Position numbers and translations under genes: made by a program. Of a stretch of DNA of 64,000 bases, positions 13,662 through 21,834 are shown piece by piece; within the stretch, counting starts at the first letter, position 1, and every line of letters begins with the position of its first letter. The notes beneath the pieces were generated by a model. It saw nothing but the letters and a program-made list of their open reading frames with translations, was not told the origin of the DNA and made no database searches. Origin of the DNA: Candidatus Daviesbacteria bacterium (GTDB taxonomy: Bacteria; Patescibacteria; Microgenomatia; Daviesbacterales; UBA10151); contig JACPKM010000001.1 in assembly GCA_016187025.1 (NCBI GenBank), positions 248,001-312,000 on the forward strand, in the 5' to 3' direction.

Positions 13662-14933
13662 ATGCACAAGATCAAATTTGCCCAGTCTGCATCAGAAAAC
13701 CCACATCAAAAAAAGACGGGCAAAGTTTTTAAAAAACTATCGCCTGTGTTTGTGGTAATCTTTATTTTAACTTTTGGATACTTGTTTATTAGTACGTCCT
13801 CGGGATTCAAAACTGTTAGTACAGTAACAGACTTTATTGCGAAGCAACAACCTTTGTTGATCTTTCAAAACAGAACCAGTGTCAAATCAACCGATAATAA
13901 AACAAATATACTACTACTTGGTAATCCTGGTGGTGTACATGCAGGACCATACCTGACCGATACAGTCATGGTGGCATCACTTCTTCATAAAGAAAACAAA
14001 GTTTATTTAATATCTCTACCCCGTGATCTGTGGGTTGATCAAACCAAAACTAAGTTAAATGCAGTTTATGAGCTGGGATCAAGGAAAAATAACGGATTAG
14101 AATTTAGCAAAAAAATGGTAGGTGATGTTTTAGGTATCCCTATTCATTATGCAGTTAGGGCAGACTTTAGAGGATTTATTAAAGCAATTGATGAGCTAGG
14201 GGATGTTGAGGTGAGTGTGGACAGAACCTTTGATGATTACAATTATCCAATTTCAGGTAAAGAAGATGATATGTGCGGTAATAAAGAAGAAGAAAAAGAG
14301 TTTAATGAAGAAGAAGCAAAGAAGCTAAATATTTCACCAGGAAAACAGAAAGTATTAATTTTAGCTGCTGGTCAAATAGCAACTGATTCAGCAGATCCAG
14401 ATAAAAGTTCTGATTACTTTGCTTGTAGATTTGAACATATTCATTACGAAAAGGGATTATCATTGATGGATGGAGAGGAAGCTTTAATATTTGTTAGATC
14501 AAGAAAAGGTACCAACGGAGAAGGATCGGATTTTGCCAGGTCAAAAAGACAGCAAAAAGTTTTAGAGTCAATAAAAGCCAAAGTCTTGTCTTTTGAAACC
14601 TTAACAGATCCAAAAAAGATCTCCTTGCTAATTGATACCTATGGGAATAGTGTTGAAACAGACATTCCAATTATGGATATTTTGGAATTTTACAAACTAG
14701 TAAAAAAGATAGAGTCTATGAAGGCTCATGTAGTAGACAACTCTGAAAACTCCAAATTACCTGGTGAGAAATTCTCTGTATTGGTACAACCAAGAGCATC
14801 TGATTATGGGGGCGCCTATGTACTAGTTCCCAGAACTGGTAGGTATGATATTATTCATGAGTTTGTTAATAAAATACTATCAGGAGAATTAAATCGATAT
14901 GAAGCCACTACTGCTGCACGGGTCAGCAATTAA
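13662..14933 (+). CDS. LytR-CpsA-Psr (LCP) family envelope phosphotransferase
   Basis: 423 residues from ATG 13662. A basic cytoplasmic tail and one membrane helix ('LSPVFVVIFILTFGYLFI') lead to the LCP domain. Its marks are 'NILLLGNPGG', 'YLTDTVMVASL', 'VYLISLPRDLWV', 'KLNAVYELG', 'FRGFIKAIDELGDVEVSV' and 'GEEALIFVRSRKG...SDFARSKRQQ'. The Arg and Asp residues there hold the polyprenyl-phosphate and Mg2+. LCP enzymes transfer glycopolymers from undecaprenyl phosphate to peptidoglycan. A charged insertion rich in Glu/Lys (about 205-235) interrupts the domain. It starts 13 nt after tpiA. Confidence 0.88.
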   Translation: MHKIKFAQSASENPHQKKTGKVFKKLSPVFVVIFILTFGYLFISTSSGFKTVSTVTDFIAKQQPLLIFQNRTSVKSTDNKTNILLLGNPGGVHAGPYLTDTVMVASLLHKENKVYLISLPRDLWVDQTKTKLNAVYELGSRKNNGLEFSKKMVGDVLGIPIHYAVRADFRGFIKAIDELGDVEVSVDRTFDDYNYPISGKEDDMCGNKEEEKEFNEEEAKKLNISPGKQKVLILAAGQIATDSADPDKSSDYFACRFEHIHYEKGLSLMDGEEALIFVRSRKGTNGEGSDFARSKRQQKVLESIKAKVLSFETLTDPKKISLLIDTYGNSVETDIPIMDILEFYKLVKKIESMKAHVVDNSENSKLPGEKFSVLVQPRASDYGGAYVLVPRTGRYDIIHEFVNKILSGELNRYEATTAARVSN

Positions 14934-15546
14934 CACATCTAGAAAAAAGCTTTCAGAGATAAGGCAGAAATTTGAAGATATTACAACTTTTGGTAAGAAT
15001 ACATCTTTTCAGGAGCTGGTAGGCAGTTTGATGACAGTTCCCCTGTTATCAGAACAAAGATTAATAATCTTAGAAAACCCACCTGAAGATTTTGAGTTTG
15101 GAGATATTGGAACCCAAACTTTTTTGGCTATCTGGTTTGACCATGAAGTATCAGAAAAGAAAAAAATTATAATTTGGGCCAAACAAAATGCCCATGTTTT
15201 TTATTTTCCTCCAGAAAAAGAAATAACAATCTTTCCATTCTTGGACTTACTGGCAAATAAAGACAAGAAAGCTTTTGTACAAATTGAGAAGTTAAAAGAG
15301 AGTAAAGATTTTGATAGTTTCTATTTTTTAACAATGTCTTTTTATCTACTAAGAAATTTAACAACTGATTCTAAAGCCATGCCTGTCTTTGTAAAACAAA
15401 AACTGGAAAAACAACGAAAAAACTTTTCTAAGAAAGAAATTAAAAAAATATACAAACAAATTTTAGAGATAGAATACAAGCTTAAAAACGGGTTGATGGA
15501 GCAGGACCAAGCAGAATTTTTACTGATTTACTCTTTTGTTAATTAG
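14899..15546 (+). CDS. holA: Probable DNA polymerase III delta subunit, short form
   Basis: 215 residues versus about 340 in E. coli HolA. The opening 'LLLHGSAINTSRKKLSEIRQKF' and 'SLMTVPLLSEQRLIILENP' match the first clamp-loader strand/helix and the 'slFgerrlvvve' element of delta. A C-terminal helical part ('FYFLTMSFYLLRNL', 'IYKQILEIEYKLKNGLMEQDQAEFLL') resembles the delta collar domain. It would open the beta clamp. It overlaps the LCP gene by 35 nt and the convergent Fn3 gene by 8. The call rests on pattern and is moderate. Confidence 0.55.
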   Translation: MKPLLLHGSAINTSRKKLSEIRQKFEDITTFGKNTSFQELVGSLMTVPLLSEQRLIILENPPEDFEFGDIGTQTFLAIWFDHEVSEKKKIIIWAKQNAHVFYFPPEKEITIFPFLDLLANKDKKAFVQIEKLKESKDFDSFYFLTMSFYLLRNLTTDSKAMPVFVKQKLEKQRKNFSKKEIKKIYKQILEIEYKLKNGLMEQDQAEFLLIYSFVN

Positions 15547-16483
15547 AGCTTTTTATTTCATCAATTCTTTTGCTGATCAAGTCCAAATCTTTTTGATTCA
15601 CAACACCATCACTGTTTAAATCAGCCCTTTTATCTTTGGGGCTTTTACCAAAGTTTTTTAATACAATTGCATGGTCTGATGCATTAATTTTTCCGTCACT
15701 ATTTAAATCATAAATTACTTCTTTGCTTGATAAAGATGGACTAGGGGACGGGCTTGACTGCTTGGCAGTTAAATCCAGGTTTTGGCCGATTTTTATTACT
15801 CCTATTGTTTCTCCATCTTGTCTAATTTTAAAAATTGCCGTGCCTTGTGAGTCTGCAGAAATGACAATCAGTTTGGCCAAAGTATCTTCTTCTAATTTAA
15901 AAGCATCTCCTAAATCATCGGTCTTCATGTTACTAATTGGAATGATAAAGTTACCAAAATCTTTAATCAGCGATGATTGGGTGGTTGCTCCGGCAATAGA
16001 TAGATACACAATGCCATCTTTAAGTGGTTGATTACCTGATACCACAGATCCGATGATAGGTTTAAAACCATTGTTGTCAAGTTTAGGTGGCGCAGTTTTA
16101 AACGTTAAAATCTCACTTGCTTGTCTACCAGCGACAATTTTAAATTTATATTCACTCTGAGGGCTCAAATCCTTTAGGGTGACATAGTGAATTTGGCGGG
16201 GTTGCGGGGTATTAGTGTCTCTATCATCCAAAGCAGTCTTTTCATTCGGAGAGGATAAACCAAAAGTAACAAATCCGGATGTAATTACAACTGTTTTCCA
16301 GGAAATAATAACGGAATTATCTTCAATGTTTGAGAAAGTAATGTTTTGCGGTGCAGTATCTGGACCAGCAAAACTTGTTATTGTTTGTTGATTTAAAACC
16401 AAAAATACTCCAGCAGAAGTCCCTAAAATTATAATGGCAAGTCCTAGTAAGGTTGGTATTCTAAACTTAGTAAAAAAACTCAT
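15539..16483 (-). CDS. Fibronectin type III and dockerin surface protein
   Basis: 314 residues. N-terminal membrane helix ('LLGLAIIILGTSAGVFLVL'), an Fn3 domain (about 40-132, 'APQNITFSNIEDNSVIISWKT' opening, 'LSPQSEYKFKIVA'), a middle beta-rich region, a Ser/Pro linker and a C-terminal type I dockerin (about 258-312). The dockerin has two EF-like calcium loops, 'DLNSDGKINASD' and 'DLNSDGVVNQKD'. Dockerins bind cohesins on partner proteins. It is the last gene of the pilN-pilO operon, 3 nt after the small membrane gene, so it may be a pilus-associated surface protein. Confidence 0.8.
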   Translation of the reverse strand: MSFFTKFRIPTLLGLAIIILGTSAGVFLVLNQQTITSFAGPDTAPQNITFSNIEDNSVIISWKTVVITSGFVTFGLSSPNEKTALDDRDTNTPQPRQIHYVTLKDLSPQSEYKFKIVAGRQASEILTFKTAPPKLDNNGFKPIIGSVVSGNQPLKDGIVYLSIAGATTQSSLIKDFGNFIIPISNMKTDDLGDAFKLEEDTLAKLIVISADSQGTAIFKIRQDGETIGVIKIGQNLDLTAKQSSPSPSPSLSSKEVIYDLNSDGKINASDHAIVLKNFGKSPKDKRADLNSDGVVNQKDLDLISKRIDEIKSSN

Positions 16484-16486
16484 ACA

Positions 16487-16660
16487 TTAGTTACCTTCTA
16501 GCCCGCTCAAGTCAAAGTTAGGATTTATAGGCTCGATTATTTCTTTTGTTTTGGCAGGAATCTCAACTTGACTTCTGGCATGCAAGACATCAAAGAGAAC
16601 CCATGAGCAAATTGTAACAAATGTGGCAATAGCAATGATCAAAATATCTTTTCTTGTCAT
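16487..16660 (-). CDS. Small membrane protein of the pil operon
   Basis: 57 residues: 'MTRKDILIIAIATFVTICSW' begins a single membrane helix, followed by a short Pro/Glu-rich external tail ending 'LSGLEGN'. The ATG overlaps the pilO stop as ATGA, and the stop is 3 nt before the next ATG, which strongly supports translation. Its position after pilN-pilO is where pilP-like accessory genes sit, but the protein is far too short to be PilP. Confidence 0.6.
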   Translation of the reverse strand: MTRKDILIIAIATFVTICSWVLFDVLHARSQVEIPAKTKEIIEPINPNFDLSGLEGN

Positions 16661-17265
16661 CTTAGATAATATGCCTTTCCGGTAATCGACATTAAAAGGT
16701 TGGAAGATTCCTCAGATCCCTTATTGATAATTAAATCGTCAATAGATATAAGCCTAGGGCTTTTTTGAATTTCTGCAAGAATTTTTAATAAAGGCTCATA
16801 AGGTCCTTCGATATTCACTGTAAACGAAACCTCACTTAGTGTGTTATCAAACTTAGTTGAGGTTGTATGGGGTATGGTTAAGGGTTGTATTTGAATTGCC
16901 GAAATTGTGGCATCATATGTTTTTGAGGATAGCTCAAAAGTTTGTATTAGAGTGGTGTAAGTAATATTACCGGGAATTGCAGATTGAATTTTAGTTTTAA
17001 GCTGAGTGTTGAGATTATCATAATTTTGTTTACCTAGTGATAAATTTTCAGCTTTTTGGGTAACTTGTTTTAGGATTTCTCTGGAATCTTCCAGTTTTAT
17101 TTGCAAAGTTAATATTGTTTCTATAGTTGGTTTGATGGCAAATAATAAAAAGATACTCATTGCAGCAAATGTAATTACAGTTGTTCCATAAGTTCTAATG
17201 ACCGGAATTTTTGTAACCGGTTTTATATATGTAAAATACCGGGAATTTTTATTTGGTGAGGTCAT
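16657..17265 (-). CDS. pilO: PilO-like type IV pilus assembly protein
   Basis: 202 residues. Short cytoplasmic head, one membrane helix (about 25-48), a coiled-coil segment (about 48-95, 'TLQIKLEDSREILKQVTQKAENL') and a ferredoxin-like external domain. This is the PilO layout. PilO pairs with PilN through the same topology to link the cytoplasmic PilM ring to the envelope. It overlaps pilN by 4 nt (ATGA) and the small membrane gene in the same way. Confidence 0.75.
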   Translation of the reverse strand: MTSPNKNSRYFTYIKPVTKIPVIRTYGTTVITFAAMSIFLLFAIKPTIETILTLQIKLEDSREILKQVTQKAENLSLGKQNYDNLNTQLKTKIQSAIPGNITYTTLIQTFELSSKTYDATISAIQIQPLTIPHTTSTKFDNTLSEVSFTVNIEGPYEPLLKILAEIQKSPRLISIDDLIINKGSEESSNLLMSITGKAYYLR

Positions 17266-17849
17266 AGTTTCTTTCCTCCATCCTTTCCTGCATTGCTTGT
17301 TGCTGTAACATTGAAGGAGATTGCTCCTTCATCCAGCCCAACTCCTGATAAAATTACATCTTTAAAATTTTCATCTTTTTTGAAAGCATTAATCATGCTA
17401 TTTAAATCAAGGTTGTTTCTAGCACGGCCTTTTAATTTAATAGTTATCTTGCCAACATCTTTTGTTATTGTAATGTTTGATATTTTAATATCATTGGGAA
17501 TTTTATCAGAAATCTCTTTTAATAGGTTAATATAATCGGCACTATTTTGACTGTTTACTTTGATAGTGGATAACTTAAGCTGCGTTTGGCGAATCAGTAG
17601 CTCATATGGCTTTAGGCTTTCGATGTAGGGAATCTGGTTTTCAATAGCTTCTTTAGTGGAGGCCAAGTCTGCGTCCAGTTTAAACCTAGACAAAAAAACA
17701 GTTAAAACCAGTAGCTCTACAAAAACTAAAATATATCTTCCTGTGGAAAGTAGCCATTTAGTAAAGGTAATCCAAATCTTTTCTGGATTACTCTGTGGGT
17801 GAAGTAAGTCAAGCTTTAGCTTGAAAGGTTCATTTCTCTTGTGGGACAT
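17262..17849 (-). CDS. pilN: PilN-like type IV pilus assembly protein
   Basis: 195 residues. Cytoplasmic head with 'KLDLLHPQSNP', where PilN carries its PilM-binding 'INLLP' motif, then a membrane helix (about 38-58), a coiled coil and an alpha/beta domain with 'LKEISDKIPNDIKISNITI', typical of PilN. First gene of the operon pilN-pilO-small ORF-Fn3/dockerin. No pilM is next to it; the actin-like protein at 46654 is the only PilM-like fold in the window. Confidence 0.75.
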   Translation of the reverse strand: MSHKRNEPFKLKLDLLHPQSNPEKIWITFTKWLLSTGRYILVFVELLVLTVFLSRFKLDADLASTKEAIENQIPYIESLKPYELLIRQTQLKLSTIKVNSQNSADYINLLKEISDKIPNDIKISNITITKDVGKITIKLKGRARNNLDLNSMINAFKKDENFKDVILSGVGLDEGAISFNVTATSNAGKDGGKKL

Positions 17850-17855
17850 AGGATT

Positions 17856-17861
17856 ATTTTA
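17856..17861 (-). promoter_or_regulatory. Extended -10 box of pilN
   Basis: Minus strand TGC-TAAAAT, then 6 nt to the ATG at 17849. Confidence 0.45.
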
Positions 17862-17900
17862 GCAGGGAATGACAAAAGAAATAAGGGTAAAAACTTATGA

Positions 17901-18137
17901 TTAACTAGCAGCTAGTTTAGCTAGCCTGCTTTTAATTCTATCTGATTTGTTAGGGTGGATTAATTTTACTTTTGCAGCTTTGTCCAAAGCCGAAAAGGCA
18001 AGCTTTAAACTCTGGGGAGTTTTCTTATCTCTTGCATCTTTTACCAGCCTCTTGACGGTTGTTTCCCTTTTGTAATTTCTGATCGTGCGTATTTTGTCCT
18101 GACGCATCTTTTTAATTGCACTTTTAATGATAGGCAT
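17901..18137 (-). CDS. rpsT: 30S ribosomal protein S20
   Basis: 78 residues from ATG 18137 ('MPIIKSAIKKMRQDKIRTIRN'-type start shown only in part). Basic and helical, with 'KRLVKDARDK', 'AFSALDKAAKVKLIHPNKSDRIKSRLAK', matching the S20 C-terminal 'KGvIHkNkAaRkKSRLak' region. It binds 16S rRNA near the 5' domain. An extended -10 box sits 7 nt before this ATG, so the longer upstream frame is rejected. Single-gene transcript. Confidence 0.88.
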   Translation of the reverse strand: MPIIKSAIKKMRQDKIRTIRNYKRETTVKRLVKDARDKKTPQSLKLAFSALDKAAKVKLIHPNKSDRIKSRLAKLAAS

Positions 18138-18144
18138 AGATGCA

Positions 18145-18150
18145 AATATA
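18145..18150 (-). promoter_or_regulatory. Extended -10 box of rpsT
   Basis: Minus strand TG-T-TATATT, 7 nt to the ATG. Confidence 0.5.
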
Positions 18151-18183
18151 ACATGTAGCCTGGTTTTGTTCAAGCTGCAATGC

Positions 18184-18189
18184 TAAAAT
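18184..18189 (+). promoter_or_regulatory. Extended -10 box of murJ
   Basis: TGC-TAAAAT, 9 nt before ATG 18199; divergent from the rpsT promoter. Confidence 0.4.
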
Positions 18190-18198
18190 GACACGTAC

Positions 18199-19839
18199 AT
18201 GGTTAAAAATCTTTTTTCTCTTCTGTATTCAAGGCAGACTTCAATTTTATCCGGCGCCTTCATCATGATGGCTACCATGATTTTAGCAAAGGTATTAGGT
18301 CTTGTAAGAGACAGGTTACTAGCGCACACATTCCCACCGGATAGGATCGATATTTTCTGGGCAGCATTTCGTATCCCTGATTTTATATTTCAAGTGGTTA
18401 TTCTGGGAGCTTTATCGGTTGCCTTTATCCCTGTTTTTACTGAACACTTGGAAAACAAGAGTAAAGAAGAAGCCTTTGAATTATCAAGAGCCTTATTAAA
18501 TGTTTTTTCATCGGCATTTATTGTTGTAACCTTAGTGATGTTTATTTTTACACAACCAATAATTACCTCTGTTGTTGCTCCCGGATTTACTGCTGCCAAG
18601 CAAGCCCAAGTTGTGGATTTAACCAGAATAATCCTTTTCGGACAGGTGATCTTGGTGTTCGGAGCTTTTTTTATTGGTATTTCACACTCTTTCCAAAGGT
18701 TTATTGTCCCTTCCTTGGCTCCGGTGCTTTACAACTTAGGGATTATTTTAGGAATTTTTATTTTTGGTAAAGAATTCGGAATACGGGGGGCAGCATATGG
18801 TGTTGTGATCGGTGCACTTTTACATGTTTTAGTGCAGCTTCCTCTTGTTTGGTCCTTAGGCTTTAGATTCAGATTTCCTCCCAGATTCATACACTCCGGA
18901 GTAAAGGAAATTGTGAAGCTGATGAGTATGAGAACTTTTGGACTGGCCGCAGAACAGATAAATGAAACAGTGGGAGCAAGTCTGGCATCCTGGGTATCAG
19001 GGGGAATAACATATCTAACCTATGCCCAGCATTTGCAAGTTGTGCCGATAGGTCTTTTTGGCGCAACTTTAGCACAGGCTGCCCTTCCTGTGTTGTCTTC
19101 AGAAAAAGCCCGGGGCAGGATAGAAGAGTTTAAAATCACGCTTTTGACAACACTTCACCAGATACTATTTTTGGCGCTTCCTGCAACCGCCATTTTAATC
19201 GTTATCAGGATACCGGTTGTAAGACTTATTTTTGGTGCCTCGCAGTTTGACTGGGAAGCAACGGTTTTAACAGGCGCAACACTTGCTTTTCTTTCCATAG
19301 GTCTTAGTGCCCAGGCCATATCACTGCTTTTAGTAAGAGGCTTTTATGCGCTGAAAGATACAAAAACCCCTGTTTTTGTATCTTTGTTTGTAGTGGCTTT
19401 AAATATTATTTTGAGCATCTATTTTATTACTTTCCTAAAGCTTGGTGTCTGGAGTATTGGTCTTGCAAACTCCATTTCAGCAATCGTATCAGGGGTTTTA
19501 CTTTTTTGGACTTTACATATAAAGGTAGGTAAATTTGACTTAAAACAAGTACTTTTCCCCTTTTTAAAAATGCTGATGGCTGCAATAATTATGGGTGTAG
19601 CGATCTATGTTCCAATTAAGCTTTTGGATCAGGTGATTTTTGACACGACCAAAACTATTAATTTATTGGTTTTAACAGGCATCTCTTCAATGTTTGCTCT
19701 CTCGGTTTATGTCGTACTGGTGGGGTTTTTAAAGGTTAGAGAGCTAAAAACCTATGCAGATTTAATCCGGAGAGTAACCAAGTTTCAGAATAAACTTAAA
19801 TCGGAAGAGATCATTCCTCCTGAAACTGGTACAGTTTAG
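18199..19839 (+). CDS. murJ: Lipid II flippase MurJ
   Basis: 546 residues with about 14 membrane helices. It has the MOP-superfamily/MurJ marks: 'AKVLGLVRDRLLAHTF' near the N-terminus, 'FWAAFRIPDFIFQVVILGALSVAFIPVF', and 'RGFYALKDTKTPVFVSL' in the second half. It flips the lipid-linked peptidoglycan precursor to the outer leaflet. Its C-terminal tail is cytoplasmic and charged. With LCP, MltG, sortase and 3D proteins it indicates a Gram-positive-like wall. Confidence 0.92.
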   Translation: MVKNLFSLLYSRQTSILSGAFIMMATMILAKVLGLVRDRLLAHTFPPDRIDIFWAAFRIPDFIFQVVILGALSVAFIPVFTEHLENKSKEEAFELSRALLNVFSSAFIVVTLVMFIFTQPIITSVVAPGFTAAKQAQVVDLTRIILFGQVILVFGAFFIGISHSFQRFIVPSLAPVLYNLGIILGIFIFGKEFGIRGAAYGVVIGALLHVLVQLPLVWSLGFRFRFPPRFIHSGVKEIVKLMSMRTFGLAAEQINETVGASLASWVSGGITYLTYAQHLQVVPIGLFGATLAQAALPVLSSEKARGRIEEFKITLLTTLHQILFLALPATAILIVIRIPVVRLIFGASQFDWEATVLTGATLAFLSIGLSAQAISLLLVRGFYALKDTKTPVFVSLFVVALNIILSIYFITFLKLGVWSIGLANSISAIVSGVLLFWTLHIKVGKFDLKQVLFPFLKMLMAAIIMGVAIYVPIKLLDQVIFDTTKTINLLVLTGISSMFALSVYVVLVGFLKVRELKTYADLIRRVTKFQNKLKSEEIIPPETGTV

Positions 19840-19851
19840 AGATATAATTTG

Positions 19852-19884
19852 AGCATAGCGAAAATTTCAAGCTATGCTTATAAT
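19852..19884 (+). promoter_or_regulatory. lepA promoter with inverted repeat
   Basis: AGCATAGC (19852-19859) and GCTATGCT (19871-19878) form an 8-bp inverted repeat with an 11-nt loop. It directly abuts TATAAT (19879-19884), which lies 6 nt before ATG 19891. The repeat occupies the -35 region, so it is either an operator or a terminator stem for murJ. Confidence 0.45.
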
Positions 19885-19890
19885 TGCTGG

Positions 19891-21648
19891 ATGAATATTC
19901 GGAACTTTTCAATTATCGCGCACGTTGATCACGGCAAGTCTACTTTGGCAGATAGGTTGCTTGAGGTAACAGGGACGGTGACCGGAGATAAGATGAAGCC
20001 ACAGCTTTTAGATTCTTTGGCTTTGGAGCGTGAACGTGGCATTACTATTAAGCTTGCCCCTGTGCGATTATCCTACACTTTGAACTCTGAACTTTTCACT
20101 TTGAACTTAATTGATACTCCCGGCCATGTAGATTTTTCTTATGAAGTATCACGCGCTTTGGCGGCAGTTGAAGGAGCAATACTAATGGTTGATGCGACCA
20201 AAGGGGTTCAAGCCCAAACTTTGGCTCATGGCTTGGCAGCTTTAGAGCAAAATCTTACTTTAATCCCGGTTATAAACAAAGTTGATCTACCTAATGCAGA
20301 CATAGAAAAAGTTAAAAAAGAGTTAGTTGAAACATTCGGTTTCCTAGAAAACGAGATTATTTTAGCGTCCGGAAAAACCGGTGAAGGAGTGGAAGGTTTA
20401 TTAAAAGCAATTATCGAGAGAATCCCTCCTCCGCTACAACCTACTACCTACAGCCTACGCGCTCTCATCTTTGACTCTTTCTTTGATGCATATAAAGGAG
20501 TAATAGCACAAATTAGAGTAATAGAAGGTGAGGTTCCTCAGAATCAAACTCAAATTCACTTTCTTGGTGCAAAGTCTAGTGGACAAGTGTTGGAAAAGGG
20601 TTATTTTGCTCCTGCTTTAGCACAAACTGAAAAGTTGGTTGCAGGGGAAATTGGATATATTGCAACGGGTGTAAAGATTCCTGATTTAGTAAGGGTTGGA
20701 GATACTATTTCCACAGACCCTCATGCCCAAGCACTTCCAGGCTACAAACAGGTTAAGCCCATGGTGTTTGTTGGGCTTTATCCAATTGATCAGGATGAAT
20801 ATCACGACATTAAAGAAGCTTTAGAGCGTTTCCGCCTAAGTGACCCAGCTTTTATCTACGAAGTGGAAAACTCAAAGGCTTTAGGGGCAGGTTTCAGATG
20901 TGGATTTTTAGGCTTACTCCATGCTGAGGTTGTACAAGAAAGACTGTCCGGAGAATTTAATGCGGATTTAATAGCAACTGCACCATCGGTTGAGTATTTA
21001 GTTGATAACCAGCTAATCCATAATCCAGCAGATTTAGATCCTTCACGCTTGCAGGAGATTAAAGAACCTTGGGTTAAATTACAAATTTTTGTACCCCAAA
21101 CTTTTATTGGATCAGTCATGGAGCTTGTTCAAGACCGCAGGGGAAAATTTATTAATATGGTGCATTTTGGAGCGCAAGTAGAACTTTCTTATGAAATGCC
21201 TTTGTCTGAAATGATCACTGATTTTTATGATAGGTTAAAATCAGTTTCTTCTGGGTTTGCCTCACTGGATTGGTCATTTTTAGAGTTTAGGATAGTGGAT
21301 GCAGTAAGAGTAGACTTTCTAGTTGGTGGAGAAAAAGTGGATGCTCTATCAATAATTATTTTTAGATCAAAAGCGGAATTTGTTGCAAGAAAACTGGTAG
21401 AAAGATTAAAAGAAGTCTTACCCCGGCAAAATTTTGCTATTGCCATACAGGCCACAATTGGAGGCACGATTATTGCTAGAGAGACTATATCGCCGTTTAG
21501 AAAAGATGTAACGGCAAAACTATATGGAGGTGATAGGACCAGAAAAGATAAGCTTTTGGAAAAACAGAAGAAAGGGAAAAAGAGGATGAAGATGGTAGGA
21601 AGTGTTGAGATTCCCCAGGAAGCTTTCTTAAGTATACTAAAATCTTAG
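19891..21648 (+). CDS. lepA: Elongation factor 4 (LepA)
   Basis: 585 residues. Translational GTPase with 'AHVDHGKSTLADRL' (G1), 'RERGITI' (G2), 'DTPGHVDF' (G3) and 'NKVDLP' (G4), then the EF-G-like domains and the LepA-specific C-terminal domain ending 'GKKRMKMVGSVEIPQEAF'. It acts on ribosomes stalled or mis-translocated. The frame is open to 19849, but a -10 box 6 nt before ATG 19891 and the usual LepA start ('MNIRNFSIIAH') fix the start there. Confidence 0.95.
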   Translation: MNIRNFSIIAHVDHGKSTLADRLLEVTGTVTGDKMKPQLLDSLALERERGITIKLAPVRLSYTLNSELFTLNLIDTPGHVDFSYEVSRALAAVEGAILMVDATKGVQAQTLAHGLAALEQNLTLIPVINKVDLPNADIEKVKKELVETFGFLENEIILASGKTGEGVEGLLKAIIERIPPPLQPTTYSLRALIFDSFFDAYKGVIAQIRVIEGEVPQNQTQIHFLGAKSSGQVLEKGYFAPALAQTEKLVAGEIGYIATGVKIPDLVRVGDTISTDPHAQALPGYKQVKPMVFVGLYPIDQDEYHDIKEALERFRLSDPAFIYEVENSKALGAGFRCGFLGLLHAEVVQERLSGEFNADLIATAPSVEYLVDNQLIHNPADLDPSRLQEIKEPWVKLQIFVPQTFIGSVMELVQDRRGKFINMVHFGAQVELSYEMPLSEMITDFYDRLKSVSSGFASLDWSFLEFRIVDAVRVDFLVGGEKVDALSIIIFRSKAEFVARKLVERLKEVLPRQNFAIAIQATIGGTIIARETISPFRKDVTAKLYGGDRTRKDKLLEKQKKGKKRMKMVGSVEIPQEAFLSILKS

Positions 21649-21654
21649 AGGGTT

Positions 21655-21804
21655 ATGAATATTTATCACTATACACATTTAGATAATTGGTCTGGTCTAA
21701 AAATAGAAAAACAGGAGTTTATCTTTTTTATGATAGAGCCAAGTTTGAAAAAGTTTAGACTATACCAAAATTACGCAATTGCGAAAAAATGGTACAAACT
21801 ATGA
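21655..21804 (+). CDS. Small ORF of uncertain status
   Basis: 49 residues ('MNIYHYTHLDNWSGLKIEKQ' then a basic, aromatic tail), in the 186-bp gap after lepA. GAGGG lies 2 nt before the ATG, too close for a good ribosome site. The 'YHYTxLxNW' opening is reminiscent of N-termini of some small ADP-ribosyltransferase-fold proteins, so it could be a relic. No family is claimed. Confidence 0.3.
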   Translation: MNIYHYTHLDNWSGLKIEKQEFIFFMIEPSLKKFRLYQNYAIAKKWYKL

Positions 21805-21821
21805 TAACAATAGTTGTAAGA

Positions 21822-21827
21822 TAATAT
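21822..21827 (+). promoter_or_regulatory. -10 box of the LD-carboxypeptidase gene
   Basis: TAATAT, 7 nt before ATG 21835. Confidence 0.35.
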
Positions 21828-21834
21828 TTACAAT

